Of a stretch of 64,000 nt of DNA, positions 10,929 through 22,495 are shown piece by piece; position 1 is the first letter of the stretch; every line of letters starts with the position of its first letter. Below the pieces are notes generated by a model. The model saw nothing but the letters and a program-made list of their open reading frames with translations. It did no database searches and was not told where the DNA came from. The position numbers and the translations under genes are program-made. The DNA comes from Pyrenopolyporus hunteri (Eukaryota; Ascomycota; Sordariomycetes; Xylariales; Hypoxylaceae). The stretch spans positions 558,001 to 622,000 of the forward strand of contig CADCXC010000004.1 of the NCBI GenBank assembly GCA_902806595.1, read 5' to 3'.

Positions 10929-13478
10929 TCACCCTGATACCGAGGTCACTTTAGGTAGTGTCGGTTGCAGACCGTAAGGCCTCCCATGCCATGGTTTCCC
11001 GCCGGGAAACGGCCCCGAGGCTTCCGTCTTGATAATATCCGCGGCCTATCTCCCCCGATTATCATCAGCATCGTCTCTACATTGCTTTCACAGGAATCCC
11101 TATCAATGAGGGGACCTACCTTTTCAGCAACAGCATACACGGCCGCCTGTATGTGAGCCCCAGGAATCAAGGGAATAATCCCCGCATCTACGACTCTTAA
11201 ATTCCTCGTACCATACACTCTAAGCGATGGGTCTACTACACCGCCCAGGTCTAGCGGAAGCATAGAAGTCGTGCCGCTTGGATGAAATCCGGTAGTGATC
11301 ATCTTCCTCATCACCTCGTCAAGCGCAGTCTGGTTCCGTGCTTCCGTGTCACCGAAGCCAGGCGGTGGCACCGGCTTCAGCTTGGCCATTGGTGATGTCT
11401 GGATAAGGCGGTCGTTAAGCTCGAGACCGAGAAGTAGCAACTTGCAATCGACGGCGTGCGAGCAGAACCGGGGGTCGATAATAGGAGGGGAATTTTGGAA
11501 GAAGTTCGGAGACCTGGCCAGGACCGTACCCCGAGAGAAGGGTTGCATGCCGCTTACTGCTAGTTCGCCCCAGGACGTCGACATGATTTCGTATGCTGGC
11601 GTATCGGTTCGCGCGAGAAGAGATATTAGCTCCTTTCGTTGTGCAACATATCCTGCATGAAGGGTCGTGTCGTACGAAGGCGGCAGGTTACTGGTCGCGT
11701 TGGCCATTTCGTCCAACATCTCTTGGAGATGATCCGTTATCCAGTCCAGAGCGGGCAGAGCAATGGCGTTCACCATTGGTGTCGTCCAAGGTCCTATCGC
11801 GCGTGAGCGTTCATTAGTCAATGCAATATATGGCGGGACGAACCTGTGCGGTTGACTTGGTATTCCGCCCGGACAGCATCCCGTGTGCTTCCGACAATGT
11901 CCCACGCGGAAAATACATCCGGCGACGTATCTATTCGACGATAAGTCTTAGCTTGGGAATCTGAGGTGGACGATACTCACAATCGTAAACGGGTTGCAAG
12001 GTAGGGTGGTCCTGGAAGTTGCTTCCCACTCCCGGTAGATCGACAGCGACATCTACCCCTAAACTCCCCAATAGCTCATTCGGCCCAATACCAGATAGCT
12101 GTAGCAAAACCGGTGAAGAAATGGCACCAGCTGCGAGGATTACTTCCTTCGCGCATGAGACGGTGGTTCTATCAGCTGTTGAGTTGGCAGCGAACTACGA
12201 AGGTATACGGGGTTAGTAAGGGTGTTGCGACGAGCGCGAGCGGGTATCGTAATAGCGACCCTAATGCTTACCTCAACACCAGTCACAATAAGGCCAGGAG
12301 GACCATGGGTATAACTCGAATTCGGATACGTTGCGTGACTTTTATTATACAGGACACGGGTAGCAGTGTGGCTGGTGACGAGATGCAAATTCGGACGTTC
12401 TATCACGGGGTCGAGGTACGCGGTGCGCGCATCGGAACGCGACTGGTTCTTCGCCGTCATACTACTGGGAACAATGCAGGCACCCGTAGCGTTTCCGCTG
12501 TTGGGATCTTCATTGGCTGGTATCCCGAGTTCTTGGATGCCGTCGAGGAAGTTGCCTTTATTTTCGTTAAATCAGCACGGGGGCAAACAACGGGCAAATA
12601 CGACGTACTAGATTGGTCATAAAAGTAGTTCGGATAGCCGACTTCGACCGGTCCCTGTGTGCCGTGTTTCTCAAAAGCGGGATCGACGGGTAGAGGGACT
12701 TCTCGCGTTGATCCATTATTCCCCTGGATGGAATACTTCTCCGACTATGCAATTCATGAATGCGTTAGCCCATTTACTACGAATTTGAAAAGCAGGTAGG
12801 ACGTTAGAGATATTTAAGACTTACCTTCTTAAAGTAAGGCAGCAGATCCGACCAACCCCAACCGGGATTCCCAAGGCGCTCCCATGCGTCGAAGTCCGCC
12901 ACCGAACCTCTTGTCCAGACAAGACCGTTGATTATCGTGCTGCCTCCGACGGCCTTACCTTGGCTGAACACCCGAGTCTTTCCGTCTAGGAACGCTTGCG
13001 CACCCATTTCTAACTTAACCTCATACCGGCGCGGGTCCTCGAACCCGATATTCCCAGGGACGGAGACGTCCTCAGCGCGGTCATCACTAAGAAGCGCCCA
13101 CGGTTAGTTAAAGGACGACGGAGGTAAAGAAGCGGCGGAAGCCACCCCTTCCCCCGATTCAGTCAGAATAAGGATCCAGAACATACAGGTCTCTAGCCTC
13201 GATTACCAGCACTGATACTATTCACCACGGGTCAGTATTTTTGTTTTCCGTGGCTTGAGATAACAACGAAGAAACTTACCCGACCCATTCTCCGACAACC
13301 GATTAGCGACGACGAGCCCGCCTATTCCCGCCCCGACGATAATGTAATCATAGCTATCAAGCAGCGGCAGTGCGCCATCGGCACCAGGGACGACGTGTAT
13401 CCCAGCGGCAAACGAGAGCAAGTGGCTAGCTGCAAGCGCGAGGGTTGTGATAGTAGTAGGGAACATCATCGTGACCAC
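10929..13478 (-). CDS. Secreted GMC (glucose-methanol-choline) oxidoreductase
   Basis: Nine exons (minus): 13478-13280, 13217-13187, 13086-12825, 12744-12609, 12555-12272, 12194-11981, 11930-11844, 11793-11120, 11045-10929; 667 residues. It starts with a signal peptide (about residues 1-25), then the FAD-binding GAGIGGLVVANRLSE. Further family marks are GGSTIINGLVWTRGS, GAISSPVLLQLSGIG (second GMC signature), and the catalytic end with GFHPSGTTSM and IPGAHIQAAVYAVAEKAAD. The two active-site positions are both His. The last intron (11046-11119) is easily missed; reading through it gives a non-family tail, while splicing gives AEKAADIIK. The HPSGTTSM block and the AHIQ tail resemble versicolorin B synthase/patulin synthase-type enzymes more than glucose oxidase, as far as I can judge by eye. 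FAD-dependent oxidation of an alcohol or polyketide is likely; the substrate is unknown. It is divergent from the NAGS gene. Confidence 0.9.
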
Positions 13479-16086
13479 ACTCTAGGGTACAACTGTGTCG
13501 AAGCGAGCGGATAGCGCGAGGTAGAATTGGGAGTACAATGGTTATTGTTTTTCTGCACGAGGCGGACGGGAAGACGGATGTTGGTCGTGCGAAAGACTCC
13601 GGGTTCCGGCTCGTTGCTGGTTCGATAAACAAACGGTTCGGTCTGTCCGGAGAGGGACCATAGCAACAGCTTCAAATAGTCAATTCGAACCACCTGGTAC
13701 GTGCCTTGGGAAGGATAATAACCCCTGCTGTGAGTGAGTTTGTTCACGTTCTGTTTGCACCCTACCAATTTGCCCCCCTTTCTAAGGAGTGTCAGGGGTA
13801 GATATTTGATGACATTCTCACCTTCGAACACAGTCACCTCCGCTCAACATGCTCAACATGGGTCATTAGGCCCCAGTTTCAAGCATATATGTTATTTCTT
13901 ACAGGGCAATTATCTTGTACAACGGCATTGGTAGGTACTTCAGCGCGTCATATAACGGACATTAACATGGCTCGTGTTTCATATGCTTATAGACTAAATT
14001 CTGACGATGGAGTCTTCGGGCGTGACACCAGATTGCACACTACATTGACTTATTAACACTACTACTATGTGGAATAGAAAATGTTACACAGTTTATCCTC
14101 GCTGAGGGCGTCTGCTTCGGTTTGTCCGCTTTAATAACTCATATGTGTCGGCCGCACCTATCTAGACCATCAACACCGATCGATATCCCAATCTCCTGCA
14201 AGTCACATCCAGGCGATCCTCCAATTTTTATGTGAAGTGTTCGATAAAAGGGTGAATGAATAGTATGTCGTCGAGGTGTTCATATCTACGTTCCTAATCT
14301 TTGATGGCTCTTCTGCTATCCTCATTAGGTGTGGTGGCCATCTTTCGAAAATCACACTCCTACTACTGCGTGTGATATCACGTTTACTCGGGCCGGCTCA
14401 ACATATTTTAAACATTTGCCTGCTAGTAGTGAGTAAGGAGTTTACCACACCTCTGGGGTAAACCTCTGAGTTGTTTCAGGTAGTTATTCGTATGAAATGG
14501 CTCGATTCTAGCAGAAGAGCATCACTTATTTCCCGTAAAGATATCCATGATCAACAACTCCTGGGTGCGAGATCCGACGCGAGAAACCAGTATCACTATG
14601 ACGTTGATATATGCGATCACTGCTTCGGTAAAATCACCACGCCATGGTTGTCGACTCGCAGATTGCTAGTACTCGGGAAATGGCAATAGCTCCTAGCATT
14701 CACAATAGCATAGTGTTCCCGAGTATAACTGACCCCTGTGAAAGAAGCGGAGCCGGCGCTACGATGAGGGTGATTGAATATTTCCTCTGAGAGTTAGCTA
14801 TCTGGGATGTTACAATTTACGCCTTGGGCATGAACCATTGATAGGTAACTTGATCATATAAATTCTTATTATCTTGATTTATACTCTCTTGATAAGAGCT
14901 ACGTTCCTGGCCGGGATAAGATCACTAAAAGTGTTTTGTTGGGGCATTCCAAATGTAGTGCCCTAGTGAGTAATGATCGAACGCGAATACGGGAGGTGCT
15001 ATATTATAGTTGGATCGTGATCACACATATCGGAGCTGTGGAGTCTGGATGTGGTTTGTGGTTATCGTCCGGGCGTTTATATAGGCAGGTACCTACCTAT
15101 CTACAAGAGTAGCTCGTAGATATACCCTATATTGGCTCGTCCTGATACTTCGGTATTCGGTCGAGAGACGCGCGATTATATGAGGAGTTTCCAAATCGGT
15201 AGTGACATTGCTCCTATCTAGCCATTTGATAACTTCGAAATACCTGCGGCAGTTTGGGTGCGAGGGAAAGAGGAGAGCGTCGGGTAAGATATTGCCTCTG
15301 GATCATCGCAAAGACCACAGTAAAAACTTTTTTCAGTCGCGTCGGCTGCATAAGAACGACATCGTCCGCGCTGGGGGAGCCTCTTGATCGGCAATGGAAT
15401 CTTTGAGGTGACAATCGTCGGACAAGCACAGGACGAGAAAGGAAACCCGAGGAGCATCAGGTTTAGGGAAATAAGCCTTCACTTTGATGTCACGACTTGT
15501 GGAGTTTAGGTTGTGCGCGCATAAAGAAAGTGTGGAGGTGATGCGGGACGATATTTCTGAGGAGATATTTTGGAGAGGGGACATTTTGATGGATGAGTGA
15601 GTGTGACCGGCCGCCGATAGCGGTCAAGGCGCCTCCCTTAGGGCCTTGGGGGTCACCTAAGCTAGGAGCTACAAGTGCTAATACATGTGAATACATGTGG
15701 GTTTAAGGCTCCTTCTTCGTTGGAACTGCTCCTATTAACGGGCTCCCTTCGTCCCTTAGTGCGTTGTCTTATCGCTTGTTATCGTATAAATGAACGAGGT
15801 AGGTACCTCTCGAATCAAGGGAAACAGGTACCTACATGTGGGCGGTTGAGTCATTGGAATTTAAATTGCCCATATTAATTAACTCCAACACGCCGGACTC
15901 CATTCCACTTTCAAATCGGCTTTAGAAAGAAGAAACAAGGAAAAAAAAAAAAAAACAGAAATAAGTCGAATCTCCAACGCAGCTAGCTAGTCGGCCAATT
16001 CCCGTCCCTCAAGCCAGAACCTGACTAGACTCGATGTGTCGTGGTAGTGCGATCACTTCGGTTATTACGGTGTTCTAACATCCAAG
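13479..16086. other. Spacer between divergent GMC and NAGS genes
   Basis: About 2.6 kb holding both promoters. AT-rich, with no recognisable gene; the open frames near 15214-15584 (minus) have no family features. There is a TACCTACCTA-type repeat at 15087-15103 and a 15-base A run at 15941-15955, about 145 bp before the NAGS start. Confidence 0.55.
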
Positions 16087-16104
16087 ATGCTCCGGGCGCT
16101 ATGA
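16087..16104 (+). promoter_or_regulatory. Five-codon upstream ORF overlapping the NAGS start codon
   Basis: ATG CTC CGG GCG CTA TGA (Met-Leu-Arg-Ala-Leu-stop). Its TGA at 16102-16104 shares two bases with the NAGS ATG at 16101-16103, giving an ATGA overlap. A second in-frame Met lies at 16107. That it is on the transcript is inferred from its position immediately before the modelled start. Such overlaps commonly couple or damp translation of the main frame. Confidence 0.5.
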
Positions 16105-18298
16105 CAATGCGACTTACGGCCTGGAAGAGGGCAATTTCAAACTTGAATGTAAGTGAGGCCGCGCTCTACAACGTCTTGACGTCCGAATGAAGATGTAGGA
16201 CGGGGTTGCCGGCTCCCCTCAGCCTCAAAACATGCTCGCCAATTTGGGAAATAAGTATAACCCTGCTGATAACTCGTAGACGCCGTCGACCACGGACCTC
16301 AGCAGGATCAATGGCTCAAATTCGTTATCGCCGCGCTCTGCGCCGAGCATCGTCCCGAATAGTAGTGGGCACTCGGTAAATTTCACTTGCTCGTATACTT
16401 CTATATCCAAATCACAGAAGCAGAAGAAGAGCCTCGATAGAGTATTGGATGCCCTCCGCTATCAATTTTGAGCTATTTTGACCCTATCTTAGGATTTCTT
16501 CGTTTCGGTCCTCGAAACCTCGGTTACCAAGCGGGACGCCAAGGCTTATATGAATAGGTTTGTGCCTCTTTTAGAGAAGAAGGGCGCAACCGGATTCAAA
16601 CAGCGCGCGTCTCAGGCCCGCCCAGCAGATGATGCAAGCTCCTTGGAGAAGCCGCCTACAAACAATCTAGTTGTTGCGGGAAAAGATGCCGCTCACAGTC
16701 CAAGGCCCGAGCCCGATGTTGCTATCCAAGTGCCCCTATACGTTGCATTGGTTAAGTTCCGCGCCCCCCAGGAAGTCAATGACTCTACTTTGGATGGCGT
16801 AGGGAAGACCCTCAGCCAGCTCCGGAAGCTCGGGTTGATTAGTATCGTTGTGGTTGATTGCGATACTACCGGAGAAGATGAGGCCGCGCAACGCCAAACC
16901 GCCACTGTACAAGCCAACCGCATCGCTATGGCAATAGACAATTACGATGCTCCTGGCGCCCGAGTTATTGACTCACCGATTACCATCGAAACTGCGACAG
17001 AGTCAGATGGCTCGCCCTTTACTTCGCGCAGTCTGTTCGTTGGCAATGCACAGGACCTAATGGCTGCATTGCAGGAAGAGGTCATTCCTGTTATATCCTC
17101 TTTCGGATACACTGCCGATGCTTGCACGGTCAGGCCTGTTAGTGCCAGCGACGTCATCCTAGCCCTAACAAGGCAGTTGTCTGGGCTCCAATTTCTTGGC
17201 CAACCTGTCGAGGATTCGAAGGCGATACAGACGTCGAGATCTGCTGAGGTATACAGGCTTATCGTCTTGGACCCCCTCGGGGGAATCCCCGCTAAGAACC
17301 GTGCTACGGGTAGATATCTATTTCTAAACCTTGAGCATGAGTTCCAGGAGGTTTGTAATGATTTGAAAGCATCGGCGTCGTCGAACTCGGGAATTCCGGG
17401 TTTGAATAGTTTGCATCACTTGGAAAATGCCGAATTGGCGAAAAATGTGCTATCCCTACTGCCGCCGACCTCTTCCGCGGTCATCACGACCCCTCAAGAA
17501 GTGGCGAACGAACGAGGCCCGGAGGACAACGGCGTAGACTGGGCACTCGTTGGAACAAGACGGGGGCAGAACCCGCTGATACACAGCCTTCTCACTGACA
17601 AGCCAATCCAGTCTTCGTCGCTGCCGTCCGAACGCTTTAGGCCAGTTACCTCGTCAACCGGAATGGCTCAGATCGGTTCTTTGACAACTTTAGCTAAACG
17701 CGGTGTGCCCTTAACTATATTGCCGGATCCCCGAATCAGTCCTTGGAAACCTCCCCAGCCAGGGCAGAGAAGCCTAAATCTGACAGATCCGTGTATAGAT
17801 CTGCCCAGGCTCGTTAATCTAATCGAGGACTCATTCGGTAGGAAGCTTGACGTAGACCATTATTTGAAGAGGATACATGGGAACCTAGCTGGTATAATTA
17901 TCGCAGGTGAATACGAAGGGGGGGCGCTATTGACGTGGGAGAAGCCTCCGGGCCTAGAGGGTTCCGAAGCAGACACGAGTCGCTTGGTACCCTACTTGGA
18001 CAAGTTTGCGGTGCTTCGCAAGAGTCAGGGTGCTGGGGGGGTGAGCGATATCATATTCAATGCCATGGTTCGAGATTGCTTTCCAAACGGAGTCTGCTGG
18101 AGAAGTAGGAAGGACAACCCTGTCAACAAATGGTACTTCGAACGGTCGAGGGGCTCTTTGAAGCTCAGCGGTATGAACTGGACTATGTTTTGGACCACGC
18201 CAGACTTGGCCTTGGACGAGCAGAGGTTTCGGGACTATGAGGGTGTTTGCAGAGGTATCGAGCCGTCGTGGGCGGACCAGAAAGCTGTTGTTGACTAA
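16101..18298 (+). CDS. Mitochondrial N-acetylglutamate synthase
   Basis: Three exons: 16101-16148, 16280-16441 and 16493-18298; 671 residues. It catalyses acetyl-CoA plus glutamate to N-acetylglutamate, the first step of arginine synthesis, in mitochondria. The short first exon (MTMRLTAWKRAISNLN) is Arg/Lys-rich, as expected for a mitochondrial presequence. The second splice restores the family-typical SLDRDFFVSVLE followed by TKRDAKAYM. An amino-acid-kinase-like region follows (about 150-450), then the C-terminal acetyltransferase domain with AGIIIAGEYEGGALLTWE and the DKFAVLRKSQGAGGVSDIIF block, ending in NKWYFERSRGSLKLSG. This matches the fungal Neurospora arg-14 type. Without the small middle exon the protein would be about 54 residues short of the family. 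A uORF overlaps the start. Exon 3 is certain; exons 1-2 are modelled from splice signals and frame. Confidence 0.9.
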
Positions 18299-18903
18299 AC
18301 CGTAGCTACCTACGTAGGGTCTTTCAGTTATTAAATAGACACGGAGGAATCTAGATCGCTAAAATTATGCCCATTATGGATAGTGATGATCTACGGAGGG
18401 GAGCCTATGTCTAAAGATGGTAATTTGCGAATTTCGCTACGATGACGACGTTTATCGATATCAAGAATATATATAAGGATTCGTCTTGTCCTATTATCTA
18501 GGTAGGCACCAAAACGGAGATTTACTCGAACCTCGATCTATCGGACCTTCTTTTCGGATACTAACACTTGGTATATGTCTACAATACATACAACTAAGTA
18601 GGTAGGTATCTTTGACCCTAGATTTAAGCCGATAATTCGTATGTGCGTAGGTACCTAGGTACGGACAATATGACGCTTTGTGTCGACTGTAGAAAAGAAA
18701 AGTAAAGGGATAAGCGTCAGGAGGTGTTTTGCGCCAAGTCAGTACAAGTCATCATTAGTAATTTCGACCAATTCGCTTTGTTTCTTCGGAAACTATCGAT
18801 ACCCGACGTCTCTTTACGGAATGAGGCGCCACGGTAGGCTCGTGAAGAACCGAAAGCTTCGAGCGAGCGAGCGTGCCCAAGAGCAAGAAGATGCCTCTTG
18901 GAA

Positions 18904-18935
18904 GCGGCAAGGCGGCAAGGCGTCAAGGCGGTCAG
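18904..18935. repeat. 8-bp tandem repeat, four copies
   Basis: GCGGCAAG, GCGGCAAG, GCGTCAAG, GCGGTCAG end to end. The first two units are identical; the others carry one and two changes. Non-coding as far as I can tell. Confidence 0.75.
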
Positions 18936-19115
18936 GGTGAAAAAAACCCCACCATCGTGGTTGGCATTACATAGTATATATCTTGGTGGGGGAATGGAGG
19001 TGGGCCCGGGCTGGAGTGCATTAGTAGATTTCAGGTGTGAGTATATAATATGGGTCAGCTAAGCCTGCCAAGTTCGGTTGTCATTTTCAGCAGGGCACCT
19101 TAGTATAACCTACGC

Positions 19116-19197
19116 ACCTACCTACCTAGGTACCTAAGCAAGCTACGTTACGTACACTCTTTGAATATGTATTTGAGGTACCTAGGTAGGTACCTAA
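19116..19197. repeat. Pair of TACCTAGGTA-type repeats
   Basis: Two copies, 19116-19137 (CACCTACCTACCTAGGTACC) and 19176-19197 (GGTACCTAGGTAGGTACC), about 60 bp apart and in largely reverse-complementary orientation, so they could pair as a long-loop hairpin. Confidence 0.65.
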
Positions 19198-19532
19198 GTT
19201 GCCAAGGTACAAAGACTTATTCAATGAAAGTAGGAAGCGGAAAGTAAAATATACCTACGTTTATAAAAGAAAATAAAAAAAAGGAATAATTACATGCCAC
19301 GAAATTGTTGGTATGAATGTAGCAAATGGATAAATAATAGGCGAGTAGGTAGACATGATTCGAAAATCTCGTGGTGATCCGACCCGTCAGTCAGAGTTAC
19401 GCACGCACCCCAGCTAAATTTCAGCCAGGTGAGGCTTGTTATGGTGTGGCGCGTTGAAACAAAGGGCCAAGAGCGCCTACCTAGAGCCCTATGTCTTATT
19501 GCAGATAAAGGTCGGAAATGTCGAAATGTCCA

Positions 19533-19540
19533 GAACTTTC
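19533..19540. promoter_or_regulatory. Possible heat-shock element
   Basis: GAACTTTC is an inverted GAA-n2-TTC pair; with the preceding GTC-CA it gives two and a half heat-shock units, about 410 bp before the Hsp88 start. GAAATGTCGAAATG just upstream adds phased GAA words. An AGGGG stress-response-like word lies near 19592. HSF control of Hsp110 genes is known; use of this site is inference. Confidence 0.35.
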
Positions 19541-19948
19541 GGGTAGGAACGATCTGATTGCATTGTACCGTACACCGTGGGGTGTGGCAAGTGAGGGGTT
19601 GTATTAGAAACGCTAAGGTTGAAAGTCTTTCGCAACCTCCCACTTCGCATTTTCGGGCAGCTTTTTTTTTTCTTTAATTTCTATCTTGACTTAGAAACAT
19701 TTTTTTCCCTTTTCTTTGAAACAAACGCGACATTCCACAACCCACACTCTACCGGATTTCGTCTCTGCTACGCCTAAGCCGTACTTTGACAAATCAGTCC
19801 GTCTACGCCAGATACGATTTCACTCGTAATATCTAATCCGGCACACAGGCAACGGCTCACGACGTTTCCTGATTCCCCCGCAGTGAAATATCAATTTTAA
19901 TCACTTTTATTTGTTTATCTTTGGTCTTGTTCCACACATATCACCAAG

Positions 19949-22495
19949 ATGAGCGTTGTTGGTAGGTTCCCACGGAATGGCCCTCCAAGGAGTGTCTCGG
20001 TGACGAGGTGAAGAAAATAGCTGACCGTCAATCACCGCAGGTGTCGATTTCGGAACCCTCAACACTGTTATTGCAGTCGCCAGGAATCGGGGTGTCGATG
20101 TCGTAAGTATTACCGACCCCCCATACCCTTTACCATGTATCGGTGTATGATCATAGCGATGGGAAATACTGACACCACATGTAGATCACCAACGAGGTCT
20201 CGAATCGAGCTACTCCGTAAGTAGAATATCGCAGTTCCTCATCCCTCCTTCACACCGTGTACTGACACGTCCCGTCGTTAGTTCCCTAGTTGGATTCGGA
20301 CCCAAGTCCCGATACCTCGGCGAACCCGCAAAAACTCAGGAGATCTCCAACCTCAAGAACACTGTTAGCTCTCTGAAGCGCCTGGCCGGACGAAGCATCA
20401 ATGACTCCGATATCCAAATCGAGCAGCAATATGTTTCGGCCCCCCTCGTAGACGTCGGCGGCCAAGTTGGCGCCGAGGTGACGTACTTGGGCAAGAAGGA
20501 GAAATTCTCGGCTACTCAACTAGTAGCCATGTTCTTGAGCAAGGTTAAGCAGACGACGCAGAACGAGTTGAAGCTGCCCGTATCCGACTTCGTCATAAGC
20601 GTACCCGCGTGGTTTACGGACGTTCAGCGAAGGAGCCTTCTGGACGCGGCTGAGATTGCCGGCCTTAAACTCCTGCGTGTGATGAACGACACCACGGCTG
20701 CCGCTCTCGGGTACGGCATCACCAAGCTCGACCTGCCTACGGCCGAGGAGAAGCCGCGCCGAGTAGCGTTCATCGACATCGGCCATGCCGACTACTCCTG
20801 CTCGATCGTCGAGTTTAGGAAGGGCGAGCTCAGCGTCAAGTCTACGACGTACGACCGTCACTTCGGTGGTCGGGACTTCAACCTGGCCTTAGTCAACCAC
20901 TTCCAGAAGGAATTCAAGGGCAAGTACAGGATTGATATCTCTACTAATCCCAAGGCTATGGTCCGAGTCGAGGCTGCCGCCGAGAAGTTAAAGAAGATCC
21001 TCTCCGCCAACCAACAAGCGCCCATGAATATCGAGTCGCTGATGAACGATGTCGATGTGACGGCTATGATCACGCGACAGGAGTTCGAGGCCTTAGTAGA
21101 GCCGCTATTGAACCGAGTTACGGTGCCGTTAGAGCAGGCCCTCGCCGAGGCTAAGCTCTCTAAGGAGGATATTGACGTGATAGAGCTAGTCGGTGGCTGC
21201 ACACGTGTCCCTGCCATCAAGGAGCGGATTCAAAACTTCTTTGGAAAGCCGTTATCATTCACTCTGAACCAGGACGAGGCTGTCGCTCGGGGTTGTGCTT
21301 TTAGCTGCGCCATCCTCTCGCCCGTCTTCAAGGTCCGCGACTTCTCCGTGCTAGATATCGTCAACTACCCCATCGAGTTCTCTTGGGAAAAGGATGTCGA
21401 CATTCCGGACGAGGACACGAGCCTTACTGTCTTTAACAGAGGCAATGTTCTTCCCTCGACCAAGATCCTGACATTCTACCGAAAGCAACCGTTTGACCTC
21501 GAGGCTCGATATGCTAATCCCGAGCTACTGCCTGGAAAGGTTTCTCCTTTCATTGGCAGATTCTCCGTCAAGGGTGTGAAGGCCGATCCTAAGACTGAAT
21601 TTATGATCTGCAAGCTCAAGGCGAGGGTGAACATCCATGGCGTTCTAAACGTTGAGAGCGGATACTACGTCGAAGACCAAGAGGTCGAAGAAGAGATCAA
21701 GGACGAGAAGAAGGACGAGGGAGACAAGAAAGACCCAGATGTAAGTTTTAACGCCAGACCCTTACTCCGTTTTGAGGCGGAGCGCATTTAAACCCCACCC
21801 AGGCCGCCTCGCATGAAAAATAGAGCGATAGCTAACTCGACATCCCAGGCCATGGATACCGACGATAAGAAGGGGGATGACAAGCCCAAGACTCGAAAGG
21901 TTAAGAAACAAGTTCGTAAGGGTGATCTACCTATTGTTGCCGGCACGACATCCCTCGATGAGAACACCAAGAATGCCCTGATGGAAAAGGAGGCTGCAAT
22001 GATCATGGAGGACAAGCTGGTTGCCGATACGGAGGAGAAGAAGAATGAGCTGGAGACGTACATCTACGACCTGCGTAACAAGCTAGACGATCAGTACGCC
22101 GACTTCGCTAGCGAGGAGGAGAAGGAGAAATTGAGGTCGAAGTTAACGGAGAGCGAGGTAAGCCTTTCGGTGTACAGTAAACTTCGGGACCAGAGGCTAA
22201 CGTGATTTAGGACTGGTTGTACGAGGAGGGTGAGGATGCTACCAAGGCAGTCTACATCGCCAAGATGGACGAGATTCGAGCCATGGCCGGTCCTATCTCA
22301 CAACGATACTTGGACAAGATAGAAGCGGACCGCCAAGCCCTCCAGGCTAAGCTTGATGCTGAAGCTGCCGCCAAGAAGGCCGCCGAAGAGGAGGCTCGAA
22401 AGGCAGCTGAGGCCGAGAAGGGCGAGGCTCCTAAGGACGAAGAGATGACCGACGCAGAGGGGCCGAAGCCGGAGGTTGAGGAACCCCAGTCGTAG
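19949..22495 (+). CDS. hsp88: Hsp88/Sse1-type Hsp110 chaperone
   Basis: Six exons: 19949-19961, 20041-20102, 20185-20216, 20282-21740, 21849-22157, 22211-22495; 719 residues. It is an Hsp70-superfamily cytosolic chaperone that acts as nucleotide exchange factor for Hsp70 and holds unfolded clients. The spliced N-terminus gives MSVVGVDFGTLNTVIAVARN, the Hsp110 form of the ATPase phosphate-1 loop. FIDIGHADYSCSIVEF, the phosphate-2 loop region, and VELVGGCTRVPAIKERI follow. Then come the beta-sandwich domain, an acidic Lys/Glu/Asp linker (about 500-540), and a helical lid ending in Ala/Glu/Lys-rich sequence and PEVEEPQS. Length fits fungal Hsp88 (about 700). All five introns keep the frame. Three introns lie within the first 110 coding bases, a common pattern in fungal housekeeping genes. 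Confidence 0.96.

Larger units (their letters stand above)
18299..19948. other. Spacer between NAGS and Hsp88
   Basis: About 1.65 kb. The first part is NAGS 3' flank; the last 0.4 kb is the Hsp88 promoter with T-rich tracts (19661-19720). TACCTAGGTA-type repeats lie at 18648-18662, 19116-19137 and 19176-19197. A four-copy 8-mer tandem repeat lies at 18904-18935. The open frames at 18680-18940 and 19290-19643 look like chance. Confidence 0.55.

Noticed and set aside
14276..14689. Short frames in the GMC-NAGS spacer
   Set aside because: No motif and no coherent splicing.
15214..15584. Minus-strand frames upstream of NAGS
   Set aside because: Readable but motif-free and broken between frames; too weak to call a gene or relic.
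16225..16410. Minus-strand frame within the NAGS 5' region
   Set aside because: It is the shadow of the rebuilt NAGS exon 16280-16441.
18680..18940. 86-codon plus frame with basic end
   Set aside because: End is created by the 8-mer tandem repeat; no family match.
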